DNA of 5,347 nucleotides, taken from contig PUPA01000162.1 in the NCBI GenBank assembly GCA_003552885.1, positions 1 through 5,347 on the forward strand, read 5' to 3'. The DNA is from Natrialbaceae archaeon (GTDB lineage: Archaea > Halobacteriota > Halobacteria > Halobacteriales > Natrialbaceae). Below the pieces are notes generated by a model. The model saw only the letters and a list, made by a program, of their open reading frames with translations. It was not told the origin of the DNA and did not search any database. A program made the position numbers and the translations under genes. How positions within the stretch are numbered: position 1 is the first letter of the stretch; every line of letters begins with the position of its first letter. Of this stretch, positions 1-5,068 are shown piece after piece.

Positions 1-954
1 CGACCGATCGAGTACGTCCACCAGAGAAAACAGCTCGGCAGCGGCCACGCCCTGCTGGCCGCAGAGGACGCCGTCGATACGCCCTGTCTGGTCGTCAACG
101 GCGACCAGATCGTCGACCGGCGGATCCTCGAGGAGGTCGTCGCCGGCCACGACGGCGCCGCCGCCACCCTCGGCGTCGTCGGCCATGCGGATCCCTCCGT
201 CTACGGCGGCGCGTTGCTCGATGACGGACGGGTGACGGCGCTCGTCGAGCGGCCGCGGGACGACGGCGAGTACCTGCTCAACGCGGGCGTCTACGTCCTC
301 GAGGACGACGCGTTCGAGGCGATCCGTCGGGCGGATCCCCGGGCCGGCGAACACTCCCTGACCGACGGGCTCGCCGAGCTGATCGACGCCGGCGGGCGGG
401 TCGACGGCGTCGTCTCCGAGGGGCTGTGGGTCGACGCGACCTACCCCTGGGACCTGCTTTACGTCGCCGACGAGGTGCTCGCGGACGGCCGAAACGTCCG
501 CGGCGGCGTCGACCCCGACGCCCGGATCCACGCCTCCGCGACGATCCGCGAGCCGGCCGTGATCTCCGCCGACTGCGTCGTCGGTCCGGGCGCGGTCGTC
601 GGTCCCGGGAGCTGCCTCGGCGAGAACGTCACCGTCGGCGCGAACGCGGTCGTCGAGGGGAGCGTCGTCGACGCCGACACCCGAGTGGGCGCGAACGCCA
701 CGCTCGTCGACTGTGTGACCGGCCGCGGGGTCCGCGTCGGCAACGGCTCGACCGTCGTCGGCGGCCCGGGGGACGTCCGGGTCGGCGACCGTATCCACCG
801 GGGCGAGCGTCTCGGCGCGTTGCTCGCCGACCGGGTCCGGGACGGTGGGGGCGTCACCTACGCCCCGGGGACGATCGTGGGCACCTCGGCGGTCGTCCAC
901 GCGGGCTCGACGGTCCGGGGGACGGTCGAAGACGAGACGGTGGTGAGCGGCTGA
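1..954 (+). CDS. glmU: GlmU-like bifunctional sugar-1-phosphate nucleotidylyltransferase/acetyltransferase, 5' end missing
   Basis: The frame is open from base 1, so the start lies left of the window; 317 residues are visible before the TGA. The first ~160 visible residues are the rest of a nucleotidyltransferase (Rossmann-like) domain: QLGSGHALLAA (11-21), the metal/nucleotide motif VNGDQ (32-36), VERP (82-85), NAGVYVL (94-100) and WVDATYPWDLL (143-153). Residues ~170-310 are a left-handed beta-helix with hexapeptide repeats (VVGPGAVVGPGS, VTVGANAVVEG, VRVGNGSTVVGG). This two-domain order is that of archaeal GlmU-type enzymes, which acetylate glucosamine-1-phosphate and then transfer UMP to give UDP-GlcNAc in the cytosol. 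The N-terminal LxxGxGTR-type signature would be upstream and cannot be checked. The stop overlaps the glmS start, supporting the GlcNAc role. A dTTP- or GTP-dependent sugar nucleotidyltransferase of the same fold remains possible, because acetyltransferase residues cannot be assigned by eye. Confidence 0.85.
   Translation, partial: RPIEYVHQRKQLGSGHALLAAEDAVDTPCLVVNGDQIVDRRILEEVVAGHDGAAATLGVVGHADPSVYGGALLDDGRVTALVERPRDDGEYLLNAGVYVLEDDAFEAIRRADPRAGEHSLTDGLAELIDAGGRVDGVVSEGLWVDATYPWDLLYVADEVLADGRNVRGGVDPDARIHASATIREPAVISADCVVGPGAVVGPGSCLGENVTVGANAVVEGSVVDADTRVGANATLVDCVTGRGVRVGNGSTVVGGPGDVRVGDRIHRGERLGALLADRVRDGGGVTYAPGTIVGTSAVVHAGSTVRGTVEDETVVSG
942..946 (+). promoter_or_regulatory. Shine-Dalgarno-like GGTGA for glmS inside the glmU end
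   Basis: GGTGA lies within the last codons of the upstream gene, with seven bases between it and the glmS ATG at 954. It is complementary to UCACC of the haloarchaeal 16S 3' end (known from the rRNA family, not visible here). Together with the one-base TGATG overlap this supports the MCGIVG start and translational coupling of glmS to the upstream gene. Most other starts in this window look leaderless. Confidence 0.5.
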
Positions 955-2744
955 TGTGTGGGATCGTCGGCTACGTCGGGAACGGAGACGCCCTCGGGGT
1001 GTTGACGACCGGACTCTCCGGGCTCGAGTACCGCGGCTACGACTCGGCTGGCGTCGCCCTCGGGAACGGCACTCTGGCGGTGTACAAACGCGCTGGCGAG
1101 GTGGCCGAACTCGAGGACGCCCTCGAAGGCGTCGACGCCGACGGCGTCCGGGTGGGGATCGGCCACACCCGCTGGAGCACCCACGGGCCGCCGACCGACG
1201 AGAACGCCCACCCCCACACCGACGCGAGAGGACGGATCGCGGTCGTCCACAACGGCATCATCGAGAACTACGCCGAACTCCGCGAGGAGCTTTCGGCCGC
1301 CGGCGTCGTCTTCGAGAGCGACACCGACACCGAGGTCGTTCCGCACCTGATCGCCCGGAACCTCGAGAGGGGCCAGACGCCCGACCGGGCGTTCAGGGAG
1401 GCGATCGGCCGCCTCGAGGGGAGCTACGCCATCGCGGCGACGGTCGCCGGCACGGAGGTCGTCTACGCCGCACGGAAGGAGTCCCCGCTCGTGGTCGGGC
1501 TCGGCGAGGGGGCGACCCACCTCGCGAGTGACGTCCCCGCGTTCGTCGAGTTCACCGACAGGGTGATCTACCTCGAAGACGGCCAGTTCGCCCGCCTCGA
1601 CGCCGACGGCGTACGCGTCACCGACGCCGACGGCACGGTCCTTGATCCCCCCATCGACACGATCGAGTGGGATCCGGAGGACGCCGGCAAGAGCGGTTAC
1701 GACCACTACATGCTAAAGGAGATCAACGAACAGCCCTCGGCGCTGCGTGACTGCCTGCGCGGCCGCGTCGACGGCCTCGAAGGGAACGTCCTTCTCGAGG
1801 AGCTGGCCGGCCTCGAGCCGTCGGGTCCGATCCAGCTCGTCGCCTGTGGCACCTCCTACCACGCCGCGCTGTTCGCCGCCGGGATGTTCCGCCGACGGGG
1901 GATCCACGCCGACGCGTTCATCGCCAGCGAGTACGACGCCGACAGGCTCCCCGTCGGCGCCGACACGCTGGTCGTCGGGGTGACCCAGAGCGGCGAGACC
2001 GCCGATACGATGCGGGCCCTCCGGGAGGCGAACCGTGCCGGCGCGGAGACCCTCGCCGTGACGAACGTCGTCGGCAGCTCGGCCGCCCGGGAGTGTGACC
2101 GGACCCTCTACATCCGGGCGGGGCCGGAGATCGGCGTCGCGGCGACCAAGACGTTCGCCAGCCAGCAGCTCGCGCTCGCGCTCGTCGTCGCCGCGCTGAC
2201 CGGCAGCTCCCGGGGGCTCACGGAGGAGCTGCGGGACGTCCCAGACGCGGTCCAGACCGTCCTCGACACCTCCCGGGCCCGCGAGGTCGCCGAGGCGTAC
2301 GTCGACGCCGACGCCTACTTCTTCATCGGCCGGGGCTACCAGTACCCCGTCGCCCTCGAGGGGGCCCTGAAGATGAAAGAGATCACCTACAAACACGCGG
2401 AAGGGTTCGCCGCCGGCGAGCTCAAACACGGGCCGCTCGCGCTCGTGACCCCCGAGACGCCGGTGTTCGCGCTGGTCACCGGCGGCGACGAGCTCGCCCG
2501 CAAGACGGTCGGGAACGTAAAGGAGGTCGAAGCCCGCGGGGCGCCCGTCGTCGCCGTCAGCGACGGCCGAACGGAGGTCGACCGGTACGCCGACGAGCTG
2601 CTCTCGGTGCCGGAGTGTGGGCAGATCGGGGCCCCCGTCGTCGCGAACGTCCAGCTCCAGCTCGTCGCCTACTGGGTCGCAAACGCCCTCGGCCGATCGA
2701 TCGATCGGCCGCGGAACCTGGCGAAGAGCGTCACCGTCGAGTGA
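954..2744 (+). CDS. glmS: Glutamine--fructose-6-phosphate aminotransferase (isomerizing), GlmS
   Basis: This enzyme makes glucosamine-6-phosphate from fructose-6-phosphate and glutamine, the entry step to UDP-GlcNAc. The product is 596 residues, close to the ~600-610 usual for the family. The chosen ATG gives MCGIVG, which places the catalytic Cys at residue 2; it becomes the N-terminal nucleophile after Met removal. The open frame continues upstream, but that part is only an Arg-rich shadow of glmU. The glutaminase domain (~1-235) shows RWSTHG (73-78), HNGIIENY (99-106) and SDTDTEVV (122-129). HYMLKEINEQP (251-261) leads into two SIS isomerase domains with CGTSYHA (298-304), TQSGET (344-349), ATKTFASQ (397-404) and EGALKMKEITYKHAEG (469-484). 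ELKHGPLAL (489-497) and the C-tail PRNLAKSVTVE (586-596) complete the active site. Residue 344 is Thr where E. coli has Ser. All key residues appear present, so the enzyme should be active. It overlaps glmU by one base and converges on the aldolase gene. Confidence 0.97.
   Translation: MCGIVGYVGNGDALGVLTTGLSGLEYRGYDSAGVALGNGTLAVYKRAGEVAELEDALEGVDADGVRVGIGHTRWSTHGPPTDENAHPHTDARGRIAVVHNGIIENYAELREELSAAGVVFESDTDTEVVPHLIARNLERGQTPDRAFREAIGRLEGSYAIAATVAGTEVVYAARKESPLVVGLGEGATHLASDVPAFVEFTDRVIYLEDGQFARLDADGVRVTDADGTVLDPPIDTIEWDPEDAGKSGYDHYMLKEINEQPSALRDCLRGRVDGLEGNVLLEELAGLEPSGPIQLVACGTSYHAALFAAGMFRRRGIHADAFIASEYDADRLPVGADTLVVGVTQSGETADTMRALREANRAGAETLAVTNVVGSSAARECDRTLYIRAGPEIGVAATKTFASQQLALALVVAALTGSSRGLTEELRDVPDAVQTVLDTSRAREVAEAYVDADAYFFIGRGYQYPVALEGALKMKEITYKHAEGFAAGELKHGPLALVTPETPVFALVTGGDELARKTVGNVKEVEARGAPVVAVSDGRTEVDRYADELLSVPECGQIGAPVVANVQLQLVAYWVANALGRSIDRPRNLAKSVTVE
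2690..2711. repeat. 22-bp perfect palindrome inside the glmS 3' end
   Basis: The left arm CGGCCGATCGA is followed directly by its exact reverse complement TCGATCGGCCG, with no spacer. It codes for part of LGRSIDRPRN just before the conserved PRNLAKSVTVE tail and ends 33 bases before the last base of the glmS stop codon. Codon preference for GC-rich Arg, Ser, Ile and Asp codons may account for it. It could also form a hairpin near the 3' end of the glmS transcript. No T-rich tract follows, so I do not call it a terminator. Confidence 0.6.
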
Positions 2745-2747
2745 CCG

Positions 2748-3635
2748 TCAGATCTCGAGGGCGCGATCGACCGCCTCGCCGATCCGCTCGCGACCCGCGG
2801 GTGGAACCCGGCTCAGGGGCGGGCGAACCCCGTCGTCGGGGATCACACCGAGGTGTGTGAGCGCCGCCTTCGTCGCCGGTGCGAAGCCGTACTCACTACA
2901 GGCCTCGAAAAGCGGGACGACGGCCTCCGTCCCCAGCCGTGCCCCCCGTGGTGACGCCGCAACCTCGAGGAGCTCCGCGTAGACCGCCGGGAAGACGTTC
3001 GCGAGCGCGTTGATGCCGCCGTGGACGCCCATCCGGAGGGCCGGAACCAGCAGGGCGTCGTACCCCTGGAGACACCGGAACGCCGCCGGAGTCTCTCGGA
3101 GGAGCGAGAGCAGGTACGCCATGTCGCCACTCGAGTCTTTGATGCCGAGTACGCGGTCGCGGTCGGCGAGCGCGCTGACGGTCTCGACGGCGATCGGCTC
3201 GCCGGTGTAGACGGGGATGTTGTACAACACGATCGGGAGCGTCGTCCGCTCGAGGACGGCCTCGAAGAACCGTTCGTTCCCACCCGGTTCGCGACCGGTG
3301 TGGTAGTACGGCGGCAGGACGAGGGCGGCGTCGGCCCCGACGGCCGCGGCGTCCTCGACGGCGGCGACGGTTTCGGCGACGCTCGTCGCGGACGCCCCCG
3401 CGATCACCGGCACCTCCCCGGCGGCGGCGTCGACGGTGGCCTCGACGACCCGACGCCGTTCGGTCGGATCGAGGCTCGCGAACTCGCCGGTCGTCCCACA
3501 GGGAACGAGGGCGTCGACACCCCCCGCCAGGGCGTGGTCGACGACCGCCGCGAGCGCCTCCCCGTCGACCGCGTCGTCGTCGAACGGCGTCACGAGCGGC
3601 GGGGCGACCCCGTCGAGTGAATCTTCGAGTGACAT
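2748..3635 (-). CDS. DHDPS/N-acetylneuraminate lyase family class I aldolase (DapA- or KdgA-like), substrate uncertain
   Basis: This 295-residue protein is a complete member of the TIM-barrel, Schiff-base lyase family, which normally runs to ~290-300 residues. Pyruvate-binding GTTGE is at 47-51, PPYY at 108-111, the catalytic Tyr in LYNIP is Tyr138, and the Schiff-base Lys in GIKDSSGD is Lys166. Glycine-rich MGVHGGINALAN (202-213) closes the barrel active site. In true dihydrodipicolinate synthases the segment after the Tyr reads YNxPxRTG, with Arg binding the aspartate-semialdehyde carboxylate; here it reads YNIPVYTG, with Tyr143 at that place. This argues against plain DapA and leaves 2-keto-3-deoxy-sugar-acid aldolase, sialate-type lyase or another 2-oxo-acid lyase open. 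No lysine-pathway partner (dapB, dapD, lysA) is in the window. The ATG at 3635 is chosen because the family N-terminus (LDGVAPPLVTPF) begins just after it and a weak TATA-like element sits ~27 bases upstream. The gene converges on glmS with a three-base gap. Confidence 0.88.
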   Translation of the reverse strand: MSLEDSLDGVAPPLVTPFDDDAVDGEALAAVVDHALAGGVDALVPCGTTGEFASLDPTERRRVVEATVDAAAGEVPVIAGASATSVAETVAAVEDAAAVGADAALVLPPYYHTGREPGGNERFFEAVLERTTLPIVLYNIPVYTGEPIAVETVSALADRDRVLGIKDSSGDMAYLLSLLRETPAAFRCLQGYDALLVPALRMGVHGGINALANVFPAVYAELLEVAASPRGARLGTEAVVPLFEACSEYGFAPATKAALTHLGVIPDDGVRPPLSRVPPAGRERIGEAVDRALEI

Positions 3636-3659
3636 ACCCGGGGATCACTCGACGGTCTG

Positions 3660-3669
3660 AAAAACGTAT
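3660..3669 (-). promoter_or_regulatory. Weak TATA-like element upstream of the aldolase gene
   Basis: On the minus strand this reads ATACGTTTTT, centred roughly 27-30 bases before the ATG at 3635. That spacing fits a leaderless haloarchaeal transcript starting at or next to the start codon. It is a poor match to a TTTAWA-type TATA box, so the call rests mainly on position and on its T-richness in a GC-rich genome. A longer transcript from the AT-rich element near 3750 is an alternative. Confidence 0.35.
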
Positions 3670-3708
3670 CGCCACCGCCGGTTCACTGCCGTCCTGCCAC
3701 AAATATGC

Positions 3709-3722
3709 ACGTAATTATACGT
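3709..3722. repeat. Inverted repeat ACGTA-ATTA-TACGT in the intergenic region
   Basis: Two five-base arms, exact reverse complements, flank a four-base AT spacer. It lies 74-87 bases upstream of the aldolase ATG, beyond its likely core promoter, and next to the TATA-like element at 3751-3757. Size and symmetry suit a dimeric regulator operator, but short arms of this kind also occur by chance in AT-rich DNA. Confidence 0.35.
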
Positions 3723-3750
3723 ATTCGTACTGCATGGACTGTAGTATCAG

Positions 3751-3757
3751 TATATAT
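3751..3757. promoter_or_regulatory. TATA-like element TATATAT not assigned to a gene
   Basis: TATATAT is the best TATA-like string in the intergenic region. Read on the minus strand it is preceded by the purine-rich GTAGAGAA, resembling a BRE, and would start transcription near 3726, giving the aldolase mRNA a leader of about 90 bases. Read on the plus strand it would start near 3780, within non-coding DNA. Neither start coincides with a start codon, so its role, and even its direction, is uncertain. Confidence 0.35.
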
Positions 3758-3823
3758 TTCTCTACGATGGCGTCCGACCCGCCGTGGAAGTTGAGTTTCG
3801 GACGATTTTCGAGCGATACTGTC

Positions 3824-3835
3824 CACGTTGACGTG
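3824..3835. repeat. Inverted repeat CACGT-TG-ACGTG
   Basis: Perfect five-base arms flank a two-base spacer, about 82 bases upstream of the HEWD TATA box. It shares the ACGT core with the inverted repeat at 3709-3722. It may be a regulator binding site, but the inference rests on symmetry only. Confidence 0.3.
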
Positions 3836-3916
3836 CTACCTTCGGCATACATCCGGATTTGTCGTTCGACCGTCCGGTGAGTCGGGGATCGTGTGGCGGC
3901 CGATCCGAGGAATAAC

Positions 3917-3923
3917 ATTATAT
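3917..3923 (+). promoter_or_regulatory. TATA box of the HEWD gene (leaderless)
   Basis: ATTATAT lies in the AT-rich run AATAACATTATATG, centred about 28 bases before the ATG at 3948. Transcription would therefore begin at or within a few bases of the start codon. No Shine-Dalgarno motif precedes the ATG, which agrees with leaderless translation. Confidence 0.65.
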
Positions 3924-3947
3924 GTGTCCGGTTCTCACGGTCGGCAA

Positions 3948-4133
3948 ATGAGCGCACAGCTGAAGACGCCCACCGTACGAGTGTGTGAGGAGTGTGGACG
4001 CGAGGAGCGATGGGACGACAGCGTCGGATCGTGGCGGATCGTCCGGAAGGACGGACGGAAGCTGACCGGCCGCCCACACTGCATCCACGAGTGGGACATA
4101 AACGGCACGTTCAACCCACTCAACGGCCACTGA
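3948..4133 (+). CDS. HEWD-type small putative zinc-binding protein (61 aa)
   Basis: The 61-residue product has CEECG (13-17), a middle segment of charged and aromatic residues (ERWDDSVGSWRIV, 20-32) and a C-terminal block HCIHEWDINGTFNP (44-57). Cys13, Cys16, Cys45 and His44 or His47 could form a single zinc site; this is inferred from spacing. The HEWD tetrad at 47-50 followed by INGTFNP is what I recognise from a family of short haloarchaeal proteins named for this motif; its function is not known to me. No signal peptide or membrane segment is visible, so it should be cytosolic. The start at 3948 is favoured over the in-frame ATG at 3828 because a TATA box sits ~28 bases upstream of it and the extra residues look non-coding. 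cutA follows after 50 bases on the same strand and could be co-transcribed. Small zinc-ribbon proteins can act in nucleic-acid or protein binding, but nothing here proves that. Confidence 0.83.
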   Translation: MSAQLKTPTVRVCEECGREERWDDSVGSWRIVRKDGRKLTGRPHCIHEWDINGTFNPLNGH

Positions 4134-4183
4134 TCGCCGCCGGGATCGCCGACGTTTTGCCCTCGAACGTCCTCTACAGGATC

Positions 4184-4489
4184 ATGACGACCGTCTTCGT
4201 GACCGTCCCGCGGGCCGAGGCCGGAGGACTCGCCGAACGGGTGGTCGAAGAGCGCCTCGCCGCCTGTGTGAACCGCGTGCCGATCCGCTCGACCTACCGA
4301 TGGGACGGGGAGATCCACCACGACGAAGAGGAGATCCTCCTGATGAAGACCTCCGCCGACGGCTACGAGCGGCTGTGCAGTCGGATCCTCGAGCTCCACC
4401 CCCACGAAACGCCCTGTATCGAACGGTTCGACGAGGACCACGTCCTCGAGGCGTACGCCGGGTGGCGCGACGGGATCGTCGAGGGCTGA
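4184..4489 (+). CDS. cutA: CutA1-family divalent-cation tolerance protein
   Basis: The product is 101 residues, typical for CutA1, a small trimeric cytosolic protein with a ferredoxin-like fold. In E. coli it was first linked to copper tolerance; its precise role elsewhere is unsettled. Family features in order are TTVFVTVP (2-9), ERLAACVNRVP (23-33), STYRWDGEI (36-44), EEEILLMKTSADGY (48-61), the HPHETPCIERF block (72-82) and the final YAGWRDGIVEG (91-101). The start at 4184 gives the normal short N-terminus directly before the first strand; the longer frame upstream is a shadow of the HEWD gene. GACGTTTTGC lies ~27 bases upstream and may be a weak leaderless promoter. Alternatively the gene is read through from the HEWD gene 50 bases upstream. 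No functional link to the neighbours is evident. Confidence 0.95.
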   Translation: MTTVFVTVPRAEAGGLAERVVEERLAACVNRVPIRSTYRWDGEIHHDEEEILLMKTSADGYERLCSRILELHPHETPCIERFDEDHVLEAYAGWRDGIVEG

Positions 4490-4506
4490 GCCTCCCCCTC
4501 GAAGGG

Positions 4507-4525
4507 CGAAAAGCAACCCTTAAAA
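4507..4525 (+). promoter_or_regulatory. BRE and TATA promoter of rpl11 (leaderless)
   Basis: TTAAAA (4520-4525) is centred ~26 bases before the rpl11 ATG at 4549. The purine-rich CGAAAAG at 4507-4513 upstream may contribute a BRE-like contact. The gap between cutA and rpl11 is otherwise GC-rich, so this AT block stands out. It places the transcription start at or beside the ATG and gives rpl11 a promoter independent of cutA. Confidence 0.7.
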
Positions 4526-4548
4526 CTCGCGCACCGGTTCTACCGGGT

Positions 4549-5025
4549 ATGGCTGGAACCATCGAAGTGCTCGTTCCGGGCGGCCAGGCCAACCCCGGCC
4601 CGCCGCTCGGTCCCGAGCTCGGACCGACGCCCGTCGACGTCCAGGCGGTCGTCCAGCAGATCAACGACCGGACGGCCGCGTTCGACGGCACCGAAGTACC
4701 CGTCACCGTCGACTACGAGGACGACGGCTCCTTCGAGATCGACGTCGGCGTGCCGCCGACGGCTGCGCTGGTCAAAGACGAAGCCGGCTTCGAGACCGGC
4801 AGCGGCGAGCCCCAGACGGAGTTCGTCGCCGACCTCACTGTCGACCAGGTGAAAACGATCGCCGAGCAGAAAAAGCCCGACCTGCTCGCCTACGACCTCC
4901 GAAACGCCGCGAAGGAGGTCGTCGGCACCTGCGCCTCGATGGGCGTCACCATCGAGGGTGAGGACGCCCGCGAGTTCAAAGAGAAAGTCGACGCCGGCGA
5001 GTACGACGACGTCCTCGCCGAGTAA
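4549..5025 (+). CDS. rpl11: 50S ribosomal protein L11 (uL11)
   Basis: This 158-residue protein binds the GTPase-associated region of 23S rRNA together with the L10/L12 stalk and contributes to elongation-factor function. The N-terminal domain begins MAGTIEVLVPGGQANPG and continues with PPLGPELGPTPVDVQ (18-32), the proline-rich, linker-helix region typical of the family. The C-terminal rRNA-binding domain includes KKPDLLAYDLRNAAKEV (108-124) and GTCASMGVTIEG (126-137). The acidic insert and tail (YEDDGSFE, DAGEYDDVLAE) match haloarchaeal adaptation. The ATG at 4549 is fixed by the standard N-terminus and by a TATA box ~26 bases upstream. Within the window it is not followed by rpl1, rpl10 or rpl12; a gene on the opposite strand comes next, so it appears to be transcribed alone. 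Confidence 0.97.
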   Translation: MAGTIEVLVPGGQANPGPPLGPELGPTPVDVQAVVQQINDRTAAFDGTEVPVTVDYEDDGSFEIDVGVPPTAALVKDEAGFETGSGEPQTEFVADLTVDQVKTIAEQKKPDLLAYDLRNAAKEVVGTCASMGVTIEGEDAREFKEKVDAGEYDDVLAE

Positions 5026-5068
5026 TCCGGCTTCGGGCTCGCGAGCGTACCGCCCGTCCGGTTCCGAA

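Larger units (their letters stand above)
3636..3947. other. Divergent intergenic region between the aldolase and HEWD genes (312 bp)
   Basis: This is the only stretch over 300 bases without a confident gene. It separates two divergent genes and holds their promoters at each end. Its middle (about 3700-3765) is clearly richer in A and T than the rest of the window and contains an extra TATA-like element and an inverted repeat. Another inverted repeat lies at 3824-3835. A 37-codon ATG frame at 3767-3880 exists but has only ~64% G/C at third positions, well below its neighbours, and no recognisable similarity. I see no tRNA or other structured RNA gene here. Confidence 0.8.

Noticed and set aside
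426..953. Upstream in-frame extension of glmS by 176 residues
   Set aside because: The extension is an Arg/Gly/Pro-rich shadow of the glmU coding strand in another frame. GlmS must start MCG for its catalytic N-terminal Cys, so the true start is 954.
858..1706. Long minus-strand open frame opposite glmS (282 codons)
   Set aside because: It lies wholly opposite confidently assigned glmU/glmS coding sequence. Long antisense frames are expected in GC-rich DNA with strong third-position bias, and no domain is recognisable.
1713..2429. Minus-strand open frame of 238 codons opposite the SIS domains of glmS
   Set aside because: It is an antisense shadow with low-complexity Gly/Asp/Arg/Val composition and no motif.
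3021..3620. Plus-strand open frame of 199 codons opposite the aldolase gene
   Set aside because: It is the antisense of a clear family member on the minus strand and shows no recognisable motifs.
3767..3880. 37-codon ATG frame in the intergenic region
   Set aside because: Third-position G/C is only about 64%, far below neighbouring genes. There is no Shine-Dalgarno, the nearest TATA-like element is too close to act as its promoter, and no similarity is recognised. A very short real peptide cannot be excluded.
3636..3947. Search for tRNA, CRISPR or mobile-element ends in the intergenic region
   Set aside because: No cloverleaf arms, no regularly spaced repeats and no terminal inverted repeats with target duplication were visible.
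3715..4077. 120-codon minus-strand frame across the intergenic region and HEWD gene
   Set aside because: Half of it is antisense to the HEWD gene and the remainder is AT-rich non-coding DNA. Its composition is unlike a haloarchaeal protein, with many Arg and few acidic residues.
4132..4151. Direct repeat GATCGCCG (4132-4139 and 4144-4151) between HEWD and cutA
   Set aside because: Eight-base copies of common GC-rich words in this genome, with no further structure.
5037..5046. GCTCGCGAGC palindrome just after rpl11, considered as a terminator
   Set aside because: It is only ten bases with no loop, and no T-rich tract follows on either strand. Such GC palindromes are common in this composition.
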